Below are positions 25,001-36,722 of a stretch of 64,000 nt of DNA, piece by piece (within the stretch, counting starts at the first letter, position 1; every line of letters begins with the position of its first letter). A program made the position numbers and the translations under genes. Location of the stretch: the NCBI GenBank assembly GCA_030268105.1, contig BSDZ01000078.1, forward strand, positions 4,143,001 to 4,207,000, in the 5' to 3' direction. This DNA is from Volvox africanus (taxonomy: Eukaryota; Chlorophyta; Chlorophyceae; Chlamydomonadales; Volvocaceae). The notes under the pieces are model-generated. The model saw nothing but the letters and a program-made list of their open reading frames with translations, was not told the DNA's origin and ran no database searches.

Positions 25001-26242
25001 CGGGGGAAAGTAAATCGGGTTTACGGCCCATGAGTGTACGACAGGTGCACAGCAGTCGAAGTTCTGGTACTGCTGATTCTGCTACTCCGTACTCACTGCA
25101 CGACGGTTATTCTAGGACAATGTGGAAAATAGGACGTGTCTTTATCTCGTAATGTTCCTCTTAAACAGAAGTGGTGCGGGCGGGCAGGGTACCACCAGGG
25201 GTCTAGCGGGTGATGGGTTTTAAACAGGTGGTCCCAGGAGGTCATTATTGCAGTCCCCTGAGCAGCCGGGGGAGGTCCGGATCGGCTGCCCCCGACATTG
25301 GTGATTTCCTCTGCTTTGAGTCGCCCATGTATCCGGTTGGTGTATGTCAGTGGTTGTGATACAGCTAGTGAAGTGCGATAGCTGTGTGGTTTCGGAGACC
25401 ATGAGAAAGCTTCATGCAGCCAACTTCACCTATTCCCCCCCACACTTGTCCCGAAATATTTTCACGCAGATAAAAGAAAAATCGCTCCGACTTTTTCGAA
25501 AGGAAATGGCGCGAACTGGCCCATGCAGTTCGAAAGGTGCGCATACGCTCGCGTTAAAAAAGGGATGAAGTACAACGCAGTACTTCGCAGTACTAAAATA
25601 AGCTGCTCTTAAAACTAAGAGTATCCTCAAGTGAATTTCTTCCCCATGTGGTGCGATGCAGTGGGCTGCTGTCTACTCTGAACGTCTGGTTTTATGAATA
25701 AAGCGGCTACCAGACGGCTACAGCGTCCGCGGCTATCATTTCCTTTCTGCCAAGGAGGCCTGCATCCGCGCCGCTTCTCAACAGATCCCTCGCAGGATTT
25801 ACTGAATGTAACACAGCCATTCAAGCAAGGTAGCCATCATCGTAAAAACGGAACTCATCGGCAGGACAAGCAAGGCCCCGTCGTCGGAACATCCCGCGCT
25901 GCAGCCAGCCCCGCGCAGGAGCCCTACCTTTGCCATCGGCGACCCGCCTTCATGTCCGGAAAGGACTTTGACTTTGACAGTATTAATATTATTATAATCA
26001 TCATTATTATCAGAGCCCTGCGCGCAAGAGGAAGACTGCGAAGCTCAGGGCGGCCATGAAGATGGGCGGGGGGTTGCGTCACAACCCAATCGCGACGCGG
26101 GGAGCAAGTTCACTCTTACCTCCGGCTTATATCGCCTGCGCAGCTCCGAGATAAGTATATTCTTCCACCCTCCCTTTTTGGAGGAATCCTTTGGCCCGGC
26201 GGGTTGTGCCGGCATCATGGCAGAGCTAGTGCTTGGCTCCAT
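22070..26242 (-). CDS. PKA-type AGC serine/threonine kinase, catalytic subunit
   Basis: Exons joined in phase are 26242-26120, 24911-24744, 24511-24428, 24150-23980, 23767-23633, 23282-23100, 22517-22473 (least sure) and 22270-22070, about 369 residues, typical of PKA catalytic subunits. The sequence shows the glycine loop GAGTFGRV, the ATP-binding lysine in LVAIKTL, the catalytic loop YRDLKPENLL, the metal-binding motif as DLGFAK instead of DFG, the activation segment [14 protein letters not shown] with the phosphorylatable Thr, and [16 protein letters not shown]-terminal AGC tail ([15 protein letters not shown]) ends in WFQPFSP, which resembles a hydrophobic FxxF motif. It would phosphorylate cytosolic or flagellar substrates under cyclic-nucleotide control. 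No regulatory domain is present in the gene, so a PKG-type fusion is unlikely. The N-terminus ([11 protein letters not shown]) is basic and serine-rich. Confidence 0.88.
22332..22471. repeat. (ACAAACAG)n-type microsatellite in a kinase intron
   Basis: An 8-bp unit repeated about seven times without change, then decaying into ACAGACAG and ACAGGCAG variants. It fills the short intron between the proposed exon 7 (22473) and the last exon (22270). Confidence 0.85.
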
Positions 26243-29200
26243 TTCCCCGGGGTCGATGGAATCGCACGTGGACTCTGCTGTTGAATGTAGCGCTCGAAGT
26301 CCAGTAATAAATTCAGTGCAAGGCAGATTCACTGTATGCCGTCAAATGCAACTTGACGGGGCGTCGCAGACGTCAATCAGGGGTCAGACAAGACAAGACA
26401 GTTTTCGCCGCTGCCGTCAAGCGCTTTCTGGATGTGCGAGATGTAGCATCAACGAGAGCGTTAAGACTAAGCTATTGAGAAATGAAAATTCAATAGCATG
26501 AAATGTCTTGGTGTAGCTGAGAGCATGCGACAGCTCAGGTGGTGGGTGCCCTGACTGCTGAAACACTGTACGAGTGTCGCTTCGGGCCAAACCTTCCGCG
26601 CAGATGTATGCTCTTATCACTTTGTGACTTTGGTTAAAATGAACATCTCAAATAATTTTTGTCTCTCGGTCCCATTTGTAGGCTTGTTCCTCGGATGGGA
26701 AGTTCGGTGCAACGTACCCGACCTGTCCTATCCAGTCCTATCAGCCAAGTCGTCATGTCAAGCTAGGACAATTTAACAAAGTTCAGAAATCATATGTTAA
26801 ATTTAAAACCTGGAAAAAGTGACATATATTTATGCATATATATCCCAGTTCGTGATGTATCGATGCGAGCGATCCTCAGCGATTCAGAACGACGAGGTCA
26901 GTGCCCAACAAAAACTGGTCATTTTAGCCGTAAATTCGTTTCACAATTAATATAGAGTTTATGAAAGAGAGTTCATTTTGGTCGAACTATGCAAACTTAT
27001 TGTCTCGGTGCTCACCCGGATTCGACTTCAGTGCGACTTACGACGCAAGTCCGATGCCAAAGCCTCGTCACGAGCTTTGGTTCCTTCCAGATCCAGTTCT
27101 TCAGGTCAATTCGGAGCTATGGAGTGTGGATTTTATTAAAATAATCGCGTAGGTTTTCACTTGAGAACTAGCGGCACATATTCGGTCCCCCGATCAGCAC
27201 TTATCCAAGCTTGTGTAATTTATCCCTAAGGCCTGGACAATACGGTACCTCAACCGAGTGCTAGGTGGCATCAACGCGAGACTAGCACCCACGGTGGGTA
27301 ACATCATCCTCCGGCCTTCTACCGGGGCGAGCCCCTTCCTCCCCAGGCCATATGCCTTCACATACCTGGGTACCGTGGTTAGTGCAACCAGGGGGCCGTG
27401 TGACACCCCGGAGTCTAAAACATTACCCGTTTCAGCATTTGAATTCCCATTTGAATCCCACTCGCTCGGCGGCCACGGGGGTTACACCATCAGGAGTGCT
27501 GTTGCCGGTGTATCTCGAATGATTATATAGCTACATTTCCCCGGGACAAAATCCGTTAGTTGGGCGTGCTCTTTGACGTCGAGGTACTGAAGTGGGCTTG
27601 GAGGCGCACTCATGTCATTTCCCTCTCAGGCCCAGAGATGACTCTGGCTGGGGCAGCAGCGGGGCGCTACCCCGGTCTTCTCGTCCACTCTCTCCACTCT
27701 GCTGCTGCAGCGCCGAATAATCAGGCCCGACCATCTATCGCATTGGTCGTCGTCCCCCTATATCAAACGCTGTACATGTGTGTGTGGGGTAGGGGGCCTT
27801 TATTTTTTTTAATTTGCTTCACCCGTGGCCACTACCTGGCACTCCCGATCTTTTTTTTCGGGACACCCTCATCCGTTCACCCGTGTTGACTTCTCCAAAA
27901 TCAGTGATTTTCCCGGTGGTAGGTGGTTCAGCGCCCGCCACCAGCATCCAGTGGAATCTGCCGGGTTAACGGCGGCCTCATCAGCTCCACTCCTGGTCGG
28001 CTCGCACGTCACTGTAACCGGGGTCCTCACCGTCCATCAACATCGGGGCCACATCCCCCTCAACCAGTGGAGGGATATTATATCCCGGTTAGGGTCCCAG
28101 TCGGGATCGATTCTTGAGGACAGTGTCGTGCCTTACCAGTTGTGTCCGGATAACATGTATGTTACGACTCTGCATCGTCATGGACGAGATGAAGTGTTCC
28201 GCCTACATCACCAGCAGAGCTGTGAGTGTCTGCGGCTTAAGCACACGACCACCATACAGTGTGAGTGAAGACGGGGTGTACAAATTTCAGGCGTAACAAA
28301 TAAAGTGTCCTGGGTGATGTACATAAGGAAGCAAGAAGCGAGCTGTTCCTGAATTACGAGGTACCATGACGCCGACGAAGAATGAGCCGCCAAACGAATC
28401 CCCTTCAGGGGACATGATATATGCGCAGCGGAAGCTATGGAAACCCCAATTCAGACAGATCCAAACGCCCCAGGGGAGGATCTGCACGAGCAAGTTCTGC
28501 CCTCTCCAGCCACCAAATCCCCTGCCAAGAACACTGTATGTAATATATGCAAAATACATGCATAGTACTTTCTGGTGCATGCTGATCTTCCTTCTCACAG
28601 CACCCATCCGCCTACGAACGAACTCACCTACCCTGACGCATAGCATAGCATAACTATCCAGGGAGCCTCCTCCCATGCAGCAGGACGATTCGAATAGTGC
28701 GTAATGCTTCACCATGCTCCCCTTGGGGCAGCAGCGCGGAGCAAGGATAAGACAGGGCAAAAGTTCAAGAGGAGGCTGGAGATATACTGCAAAGAAAGCT
28801 ACGGAGCTTGAGCAGCGTCCCCATACGGTCAAGGCCCTGGTTCTAATCGGAAAGGACAGGTAATGCGGACGGTAGCCTCTCCTTGCACCCCCCGTCTCCC
28901 TGTTGGCCGCTAAATATCGTTCCTAAGCACCGCAGTTTGGCCCCATCCCACCCCACAATTTTGTCAGAAATAAAAGCGGCCCCCTTGTGGGGTATTACTT
29001 CTTTCCTCTTTCTGATCCTGTTATATATGGATCGTTCATCTCAACAATTGGGGCCGATGGGACCCTCTTGTCTTTGTCTGATGAAGAGTCAACCCCCTGC
29101 GAGGCTCACAGAAAGAAGGGGCGCCTGTGGATATACATACCTGTGGGGGCCTCAAAAGGTGTAAGCAATACACTGACGGGGACGACGTCAACAACAAGCG

Positions 29201-30082
29201 AGGGAATTCCACACCCGGGAATGGGGGTTAGGCACGCATTGGCCACGAATAATCCACAGGCCTCTTGCGGGAGGACAGCACCACTTGTGGGAACATCAAT
29301 AGCCGCCGCCGCCACTGCCACCGCCGCCGCACCAACAGTAGCACTAACACCGGAATAACCACACGCCACGGGGGCGCGACCCTATTTCAATGGCAGGTTG
29401 CTGTCTCCAGTCATCATTCGACTCGAATGAACTGTGTGACCGTTCAAATATAAGCCATCGATACTGCTCCTCCTCCTCCCTAACATCATAGTTTCACTGC
29501 ATCAGTACCAGGTCTCATGTATTCAGATTGCTTCCCCTATAGCCCCACCGGCATGCATGTGCCTCCATTATTAGTGAGATAGCACCTTGCGGTAAACCTC
29601 TTTCGCCTGGTAAGACCCTAGGCACTACAGCCGCCCCCAGCGGAGGGGGCCTTCTGTGTTCTCGTTTGTTATCCTCAACCCCCCCGTGTGCGTTCCATGT
29701 TGATGCGTGTCGCATCGCCAAGGTATGAAATACGACGGAACATCCCCCTAATCACCGGTATGGCACCTCTCGGCCCCCCTCCGTGCGTGCACTATATCTA
29801 CGCTCCCGCGCGCTCATCCTCTTCGGCACGCACGCGTGTCGTCGGGGCGACTCACTCGCTAGTATCGACTCACTCGCTACCTATTCACAGTCAATCGTCA
29901 CGGATGGCACCTAACGGGCATGGCGACTTCAGCCACACCACCAATCAATTTTACTATCACTCCTTCACGGCTTCCTTAGGAGCGGACTATATAACAGATA
30001 CTTCTACAACCACTGCCGTGGAGTTTCTTTCAACCCCGATGGGAAAAGCCGTGCCATTTGGATGGCATCACAGATCACGGCT
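26243..30082. other. Intergenic between kinase start and coiled-coil gene stop; no gene recognised
   Basis: The part next to 26243 must carry the kinase promoter and 5' UTR. The rest is a mixture of AT-rich stretches (about 26630-27180) and GC-richer blocks with open frames of up to about 180 codons on either strand. None has a recognisable motif, and several lack ATG starts. Old, unrecognisable transposon sequence is possible. The segment at 29848-29877 carries a short duplication (CGACTCACTCGCTA). Confidence 0.5.
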
Positions 30083-33000
30083 TCAGTAGACCCTGTACCG
30101 TGTTGGGCCGCAGGCGCCATCGTGCACATTAGGAGCCCCTTGTTGCTGCGTCATCAGGTTTTCGTAGTGGCGTTTGGCTCCTTCCGCCACCGTTTCTTGA
30201 TACTGCAGCCAGCGGTGCTGGGCTTCCGTCGAGGCCTGGACGTAGGAAAGCAAGCGGGAGGCCCACGAGGTCACAGCGCAGTGCAGTAAGAGATGCAAAC
30301 CGCTGAGAGGCTTACTGGGAACGGGGTGACGGTATGAAAGGGAGGTGCAGGAGCAACCCACAAAAACAAAAACATGACATACCTTTGCACTCCTCGCCGC
30401 GCGCACCGACTCCTCCGCCTGCGCGAGCAATGCCTCGTGGGTCTGCTGTACCTCGGATGCCCTGCCCCGGATTTGCTGCAGGTAGCGGAGATCGGCCGCC
30501 AGCTGCAGGTGGATGTATGGAAGCAGCGGAGCCGGCGGTGGGGTGTTGCTTGTTCTAAAAGGCACTGAGCCATATGCTAGGATTAAGAGTTGCGAGTGAA
30601 GACCGATATCATGGAGGGCCGGAAATCCAATCAAGAAAATCGCATTGTGTGTGCGCGAGCGCGCGTGTGTGTATATACCTCACGGCCTCGGAGATATATG
30701 AACGGGTGGGTGTGAAGAGGTCGAGGCTTCACAGGGGCTGCTGGCCTCTTCACCGTTCTGACGCTGAGGACGCTGAGGACGCTGCGATGAGACCCCTGGT
30801 GGCGTTTAAAAAGGACTGGGGCAAGGACCCGACAACGAAAGCATGTTGAGGCCTCGCCATGTGTAAGGTACCCGCAACTGGACCGCCCAACCACTTGAAT
30901 AGTTTTTGGCACCGTCTTAAGCCAGCTACAGAGCCCTCTACACACATACTAACAAATACATACAACCCTGCGCACCTGCGCCTCCCGATTCCGCCGCTCT
31001 GAGTCCGCCCGCGCCTGCTTGGCCGCTACCCACTCCTCCGGCGGTGGTTCACGGTGCCAGGCCCGCCGGCTGCTAACGGTAGCTGCGAGTGATGGTATGG
31101 ACGTCATGCTGCCTCCCCCGGCCCCGGCTCCACCGCCGCCGCTGAGGGAGCCTGACGTCCGACGGCTAATGCTACTGGACCTCGGCGGCTGCGGCGGCTG
31201 GGAGTGCGGCTGCGGATGATGTTGCCGGGAAGAAGGCCGGGAGGAGTGCTGTTGGCTCGGTGGCCTGCCTGCGGGTTTCAGTCGTAGGGAGGTTGGGCTC
31301 TGGGGCATCAAACAAAGAAAACCCATATGCTTAGAGGGGGACGGAGAGGGACCCCGGGTTGTATCACAGCGATATAGCCGCTGGTGCGATGCTGATGGTG
31401 CGGGTATGCTAGGCTTCAGGGACTCATGCTCGCCCAGTTTTCCCGCAAGCTACAGGACTCGACAGTTTACATTAATTGATTCCAGTCAGACTTCTATGCG
31501 TGCAAGTGGGCCCTGGAGCTACTTCCGCAGAAAGAAATGCAATGCACACGCCCGCACGTCTCATTATTACAAATGACCTCCCCTCCCTTTTTGACCGCCG
31601 CCATCTATCGCACTCCCACCGTAGAGGGATGCCCCGCTGCGGCCGCTGCCGGCGCCGCCGCCGCTGCTGCTGCCGCCGCTGATTGGCGGCAGATGTGAGC
31701 CCGGAGATCCGCCATGCGTTGGTCCCGCTCCCCCAAAGCTGCTACTGCCGCCGCCACCGGCCCAGCTGCCACGCGGCGGTCGGCTCGTGCCGCTGCTGCC
31801 ACCGCCGCCGCCGCCGCTGCTAAGACCGTTTCCTGGTTGGGATCCTGTACGAGACACTCTCCCACGGGCGCCGCCGGCGCTGCTGCCGCCACCGATGCTG
31901 CGGTACTGTGCGTAAAGCGACAGCGGGGTTCCGGATCCATACGCGGGCGGTCGCGGCCCCCGGTCTCTGTCTCTGTCTCTGTCCCGCTCCATGTCCCGAG
32001 ATCGATCTCGGCCTGGGTCACCGACTCGGTTCTTCGCCAGCTCTTCACGAGCCATGGCGATGACCTCCAGGGTATCCTGTGAAGGGGCGTGGGGGCAGCG
32101 GAGGGAAGCGGAGGGAAGCGGCAGCCCGGTTCGGGGGTCAGCTGTGGGGGATGGCGTGCAGAAATGCACTCGACCATGGCCTATCGAGGACAACTACCAG
32201 AAGCCTGACACTGCCACATACGCACAACGGAAGGTAGAGGCTATAGCCGACAGATGAGGGGCATGAACGCTGCGGGCGATTGCGGGCGCCCCAGTCCAGG
32301 TCTGTGTACGGGTATTTGGAATGACGGCCACGGCAGGAAAGCAAGGTGAGGACTCTGACATCTGTTCTGGCATTCACATCCAGCACTCCTTGTGCTCTCC
32401 CCGTGGCGCTCTCCCAACCCAAACTGGAGGATCCTGCACCAGTCAGCCACCTAGTCATCCACTCAGAGATCACACCTGACCGTTCCCCGGGTCGTATTCT
32501 TTTATCCCACCAATTCCAACTCCTTATCCACCTGCTGTTCACCTGCGCCCGTCCTTTCGCGATATTCCCAATCAGCCCGCTCTGCTGCACCCCGACCCCA
32601 CGTCCGTTACGCTCTGATCCGGCCCTCATGACATGCCTCCACTGTCTCTTTCCTCCCCTCCACTCGCTCCTTCGCGAATCCCCACTCACCTCCAGCGCCT
32701 CCACCAGCTGTAGCGGGATGTCCTGCGCCAAGTCGGGATCTATTGACTGAAGGGGGTGATCCGCATGCAGGCCCACAGATTCGCGGATGTGCCCCTCGAT
32801 TTCCGACAGCAGAGCGATGGACTGCTCGAGAACCTGACGGGAGGACCCAGTGAACGTTGCGAGAAGTCGTGAATTCGGAAAGCTGGCGCAAAGAGCAAAT
32901 AGAAATGCTTTGGCATCCCCCCCTCCCGAGCCTAAGGCGACGTTTTCCCGATCCGTGAGACGAAACCCACCACTGCTGGGTCCTGTTCTTCAAACAGCTC

Positions 33001-34779
33001 CTCGCGCCGGGCTGCTCGCCGATCACTGACTTGCTGCTGCTGCTGCTGTTGTTGTTGTTGTGGTGGTGGTGGTGGTGGCGGACTCCCCGCCGGGGATCCA
33101 CCTGAGGCGCTGGCCTGGCCCCGGAAGTAGCCCGGCCCCTGCGCAGCGGCCGACACAGCGCCATACGGACTCCGGCCGGGCCCGGACCACGCAGTCGACA
33201 CCCTGCCATCGGCAGGTGAGACACGGCCCGCAGCAAGAGCGGCGGATCCCGGCCCGGGACCCGGCACAAGCCCTTGTCCCAGATCTGCAGCCGGCGCCGC
33301 TGGGCGCTCATTGTAACCACCATCCGCGCGCGATGGTGCTGGCGCCGGTGGCTGCCGCACGTTCTCAGCTGACAACGTATAAGTGGCTAATGATCCGTTG
33401 GACATGGAGGCGTTGGAAGCCACATCCGCACGAGATGCCGGTGCGATAGGCGCTGTGGAGGGCTGCCGCCCCGGGGAGGACGTGGCCGCTTGGTGCGCGG
33501 CGGACATAGAGGGAAATTTCTGGGGTAAGGTGGTAGCTGTCGCGCTGACCGGACCTGCCCGCCGCGGACTGCCACTGCGCTCGGGACTGCTTCCAGGATT
33601 GGAGCCCCTTACGGGAGAGCTCATTGCTGGCCTCGCCACAGCCGATGGCGATGCTGGTGATAGCAGGTAATACGCCCGCAGACCCTCCTTCACAGGCAGA
33701 GGGTCGATTGTGACCGCGTTGCCCTTGGCGCTGATGTCTTTCGCGACAGTCGCGCCGTTGCCGCCATCACTTCTGCCTCCCGTATGCGACCAATCGGCGT
33801 CCGCTGATGCAACGACCATTACGGGAGGCGGTGGTGGCGTGGGGCTATACACGGATTGGAGAGAGATTGCACCCCGACTGACGCCCGCGCGGCCGGGAGA
33901 AGAAGACGATGCTGGCGTTACTGCCCCTGGAGCTCCCGTGCCCCGCTGGCGACCGGGTGAGCCCATAGGGGACCGGACGGCCGGTGACGCGTCAGGTGCT
34001 ATAATCCCCGGTCCTGCTCCCAGCGGTGACCCTGAACCTGGTCCCGAGCAGCCAGTGGAAGGGCTCTTGGGGCTATAGACAGATTCCAGCCAGCCCTGTT
34101 GCCGCAGCGGTGACGAGGCGCCAGTGTGCGCGGCCGCAGTAACGGTGGCATCGACATCAATGGAAAGGGGAGAGGCGCCTGCGGCGTGGCGGGCTGTGGG
34201 TGTGTTCATACTTGGGCTGTTGGCTCGGACACCCTTTGGAATAAGCGTCAAGCTAGCTCGTGAGCCAGAACGAGTCCCGGGGCCGGGGCTGGGGCTGCGG
34301 CCGATTTCACCTACCGTGCCGCTGCAAAACAGCTTGAGGCTGCCGGGAGTGGGCTCGAGATCAAGAGTGGGGCTGCTGCTTGCCAAGGGGCCCGGACTCG
34401 GAGGCGTGCAGTTTTGGGGGCTGTGGGATGAAAGGGGTGATGGGCTTGGAGGTCCTGTTGGGCCGGGGCTGGGGGCTGCGCTGACGCTGTGAAAGTCACG
34501 GCTTTCATCAAGGGCGATAACCATAGCGTGAAGGTCAGCAGCAGTGGCGGTTGGCGGCCCCGGCGTGGGAAGCGCAGGGGAGGTGACGGGAGACAAGGCA
34601 GCGGGTTGCTGGGGCAGCATCAGGGGACTCAGCCCGTTGGCGCCAAAAGAGGCCTTTTTAGTGACGCCGTACTGGCCCGCCCCGACCATGGCGCCACGCT
34701 CCAAGAACTCGGTGCTGGCGCTCACCACGGCCACCGCTGATGCAGTGCGCACAGCTGACCTCGGTCGTCCCTCCATCAT
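30083..34779 (-). CDS. Unrecognised Ser/Pro-rich protein with C-terminal helical region
   Basis: Six exons join in phase: 34779-32971, 32833-32690, 32076-31620, 31268-30976, 30502-30383 and 30235-30083, giving 991 residues from the ATG at 34779. The first 600 residues are disordered and rich in Ser-Pro and Pro-Gly pairs, with repeated SP(x)SP candidates for proline-directed kinases. They end in PPPPPPP then ten glutamines, coded by a CAG/CAA run. Next comes a predicted helix (LEQSIALLSEIEGHIRES), an Arg-Asp repeat (DRDRDRDR), Gly/Ser-rich linkers, and a charged helical tail (EEWVAAKQARADSERRNRE; LQQIRGRASEVQQTHEALLA) likely to form a coiled coil. I recognise no family. A scaffold role is only inference. 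Confidence 0.72.
33032..33081 (-). repeat. In-frame CAG/CAA and CCR runs (poly-Gln after poly-Pro)
   Basis: Trinucleotide run inside the first exon of the 30083-34779 gene. On the coding strand it encodes seven prolines followed by ten glutamines. Confidence 0.85.
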
Positions 34780-36678
34780 TTCGGGTCAAATGCAGTGGCT
34801 GCTCCCAGAATGCGGACTACCAGTGCTTAAGGACCCACCTTGCCCGGCGAGGCAGCCGGGCTGGGTCAAAAAGAGTTAGAAGTAGAGTAATACTCAATGT
34901 ATTGGTACTATTCTGGGTATGTTGAAGAACTCCCAACGAGCCTTTTGCGTCCCGAAAGGACGCTAGGTGGAAACCTTCGTTAGCGTCATTTTCGAGTAAT
35001 CGATAAAGCGTTTGTGTGTTTGCGCTCAGGTCTTACGGAAATGCGCGCAAGCAGCAAATCATTTGTAGCATCGAGGAGTAGACAAGCGGATTTAACCAAC
35101 ATGTTGATTTTGATTTCATATGAAGGATAGAATGCACTTCACGATTAAACCTCTATTTCATGGAATCTTGAGGATTGGCCTGAAGCCCCAACCGCACGTA
35201 CGGGCTGGCGGTGACGCAGACCTAGGAACATCATGTTTTTTCGATAGTCGCTAGCTTCTAAGGATGAAGCAAATACAGATTCTTTTTGATGGTGAAGATT
35301 GACGTGTTTTTCCCATCCTCTTTTCCTTGGGTGGAGCGGTGATCTTCACCGCGCAAAGCGACATCATCGCGTAGGCAACGGACTATTACAGATTAGATTA
35401 AATATGAAATCAATAATAGATTAAGAAGTGCTTAAAGCTGGAGACTGGGGAATGCAGTTGAGGACGGCCGACCCAAGGGACGCAAGGCGGCGGGGCGTTG
35501 GGCCCTGAAGTGTGCGTGGAGGATCGGGAGGGAGTCTAAGAGGCGTGCCATGTTTGGAGTCCCAAGCATGCCTGAAGGAGCATCGGCAACGGGCAGGATG
35601 CAACACTTTCACAAGGTTTGAATTTCCGTCATCAAGCGCAGAGCTGCTGCTTTGTGAGAGAATGCATCTCTCGCATACTTCAGATACCTCACATACAATA
35701 ATTATCATTCACCTTTGCGTTATTCCGAGACGGCCTTCTTCCTAAGTCGGTTTGCGGTTTTGTTCTTCGTTAGCTACGAGACTCCAGGACCGCAACCACG
35801 TGCGTGAAGGGCTTTCTCTGTGCGCATTGTTGGAATCAGAGGCCAATGATTCATGTGCATGCGGTCTATGCATCGTAATGCAGCTCCATTACGCAGGGCG
35901 CGCTCCCCGCATCGCAAGCCAGACTGCACCCAAATCACACAGCTATCTAGCTGGCGTTCCGGCATCAAAATATGCTTACTTTGCAAATTAGGCACGCAGC
36001 CGCTGCCGTGTTGTTTTCCTGCATATCGCCGGGTATCAGCCCACGTTGCGCGTTGCGTGACAGATTTCCTGAACTGCTAATTAATTATTCGTTTCTTCCC
36101 GAACGTTGAAAAGGATTTTGTCAACAACAGCTCCCTCCTTTCTGGGGCAGTAAACAAGCATGCTAGAACCCAGAGATAGTGGGACCACTGCGCGATAGGA
36201 AGTAGCGGCAGAGCGCGGTCCTGGCAAGGCTTTTCCTCGCGGCCGTCGGCCTCTTCCGCGTTCATGACCTGCAATTTAACCTCCGCTTCCCGTCCCGGCC
36301 TGCAGACACCAAACAAAACCTAAAAACCCGCATCCCTGGTCAGCGCACCTTTCATGTCATCATCAACTAGTTCCGAACCCGCTTTCAGGTTTCCGCTGGT
36401 GCTGCGGGGGGGAGGGGGGCTTGTTCCCAAAATCCCTCAGGTTCAGAGTCCTCCGGGACAGGCCGAACGCCGGCTGCACACATCCCATTAAGCAGCCTCC
36501 CCCAGTACCAGGTTCCACCTATTCGCCTTCCCCCTCGAACTGGATTTTTTATTCTTAGCGCGTTGTATCGACTTCCTGCACCTGCGCGAGCCAACTCCGC
36601 TCCGAAACCCTCCCCACGCACCCCTTTCCCCAAATCCTATATTGTTCCCTCCGTGGATATGGACGATCATCGTCGTCG

Positions 36679-36711
<33 letters not shown>

Positions 36712-36722
36712 CACCCATGCAG
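34780..36722. other. Intergenic upstream of the coiled-coil gene; no gene recognised
   Basis: Contains the promoter side of the 30083-34779 gene and, to the right, whatever precedes the plus-strand exons from 36723. The section 34880-35450 is clearly AT-rich. A GTC/CGT trinucleotide run (36669-36712) directly precedes the acceptor at 36722. Open frames here are short and show no motif. Confidence 0.45.

Noticed and set aside
26243..30082. Several open frames of 100-180 codons as genes
   Set aside because: They show no motif or domain, no consistent splice chain, and often no ATG. Length alone is not enough in this base composition.
36642..36720. Poly-valine membrane segment before 36723
   Set aside because: It is a frame reading of a GTC/CGT trinucleotide run just before a good splice acceptor, so it is most simply intronic.
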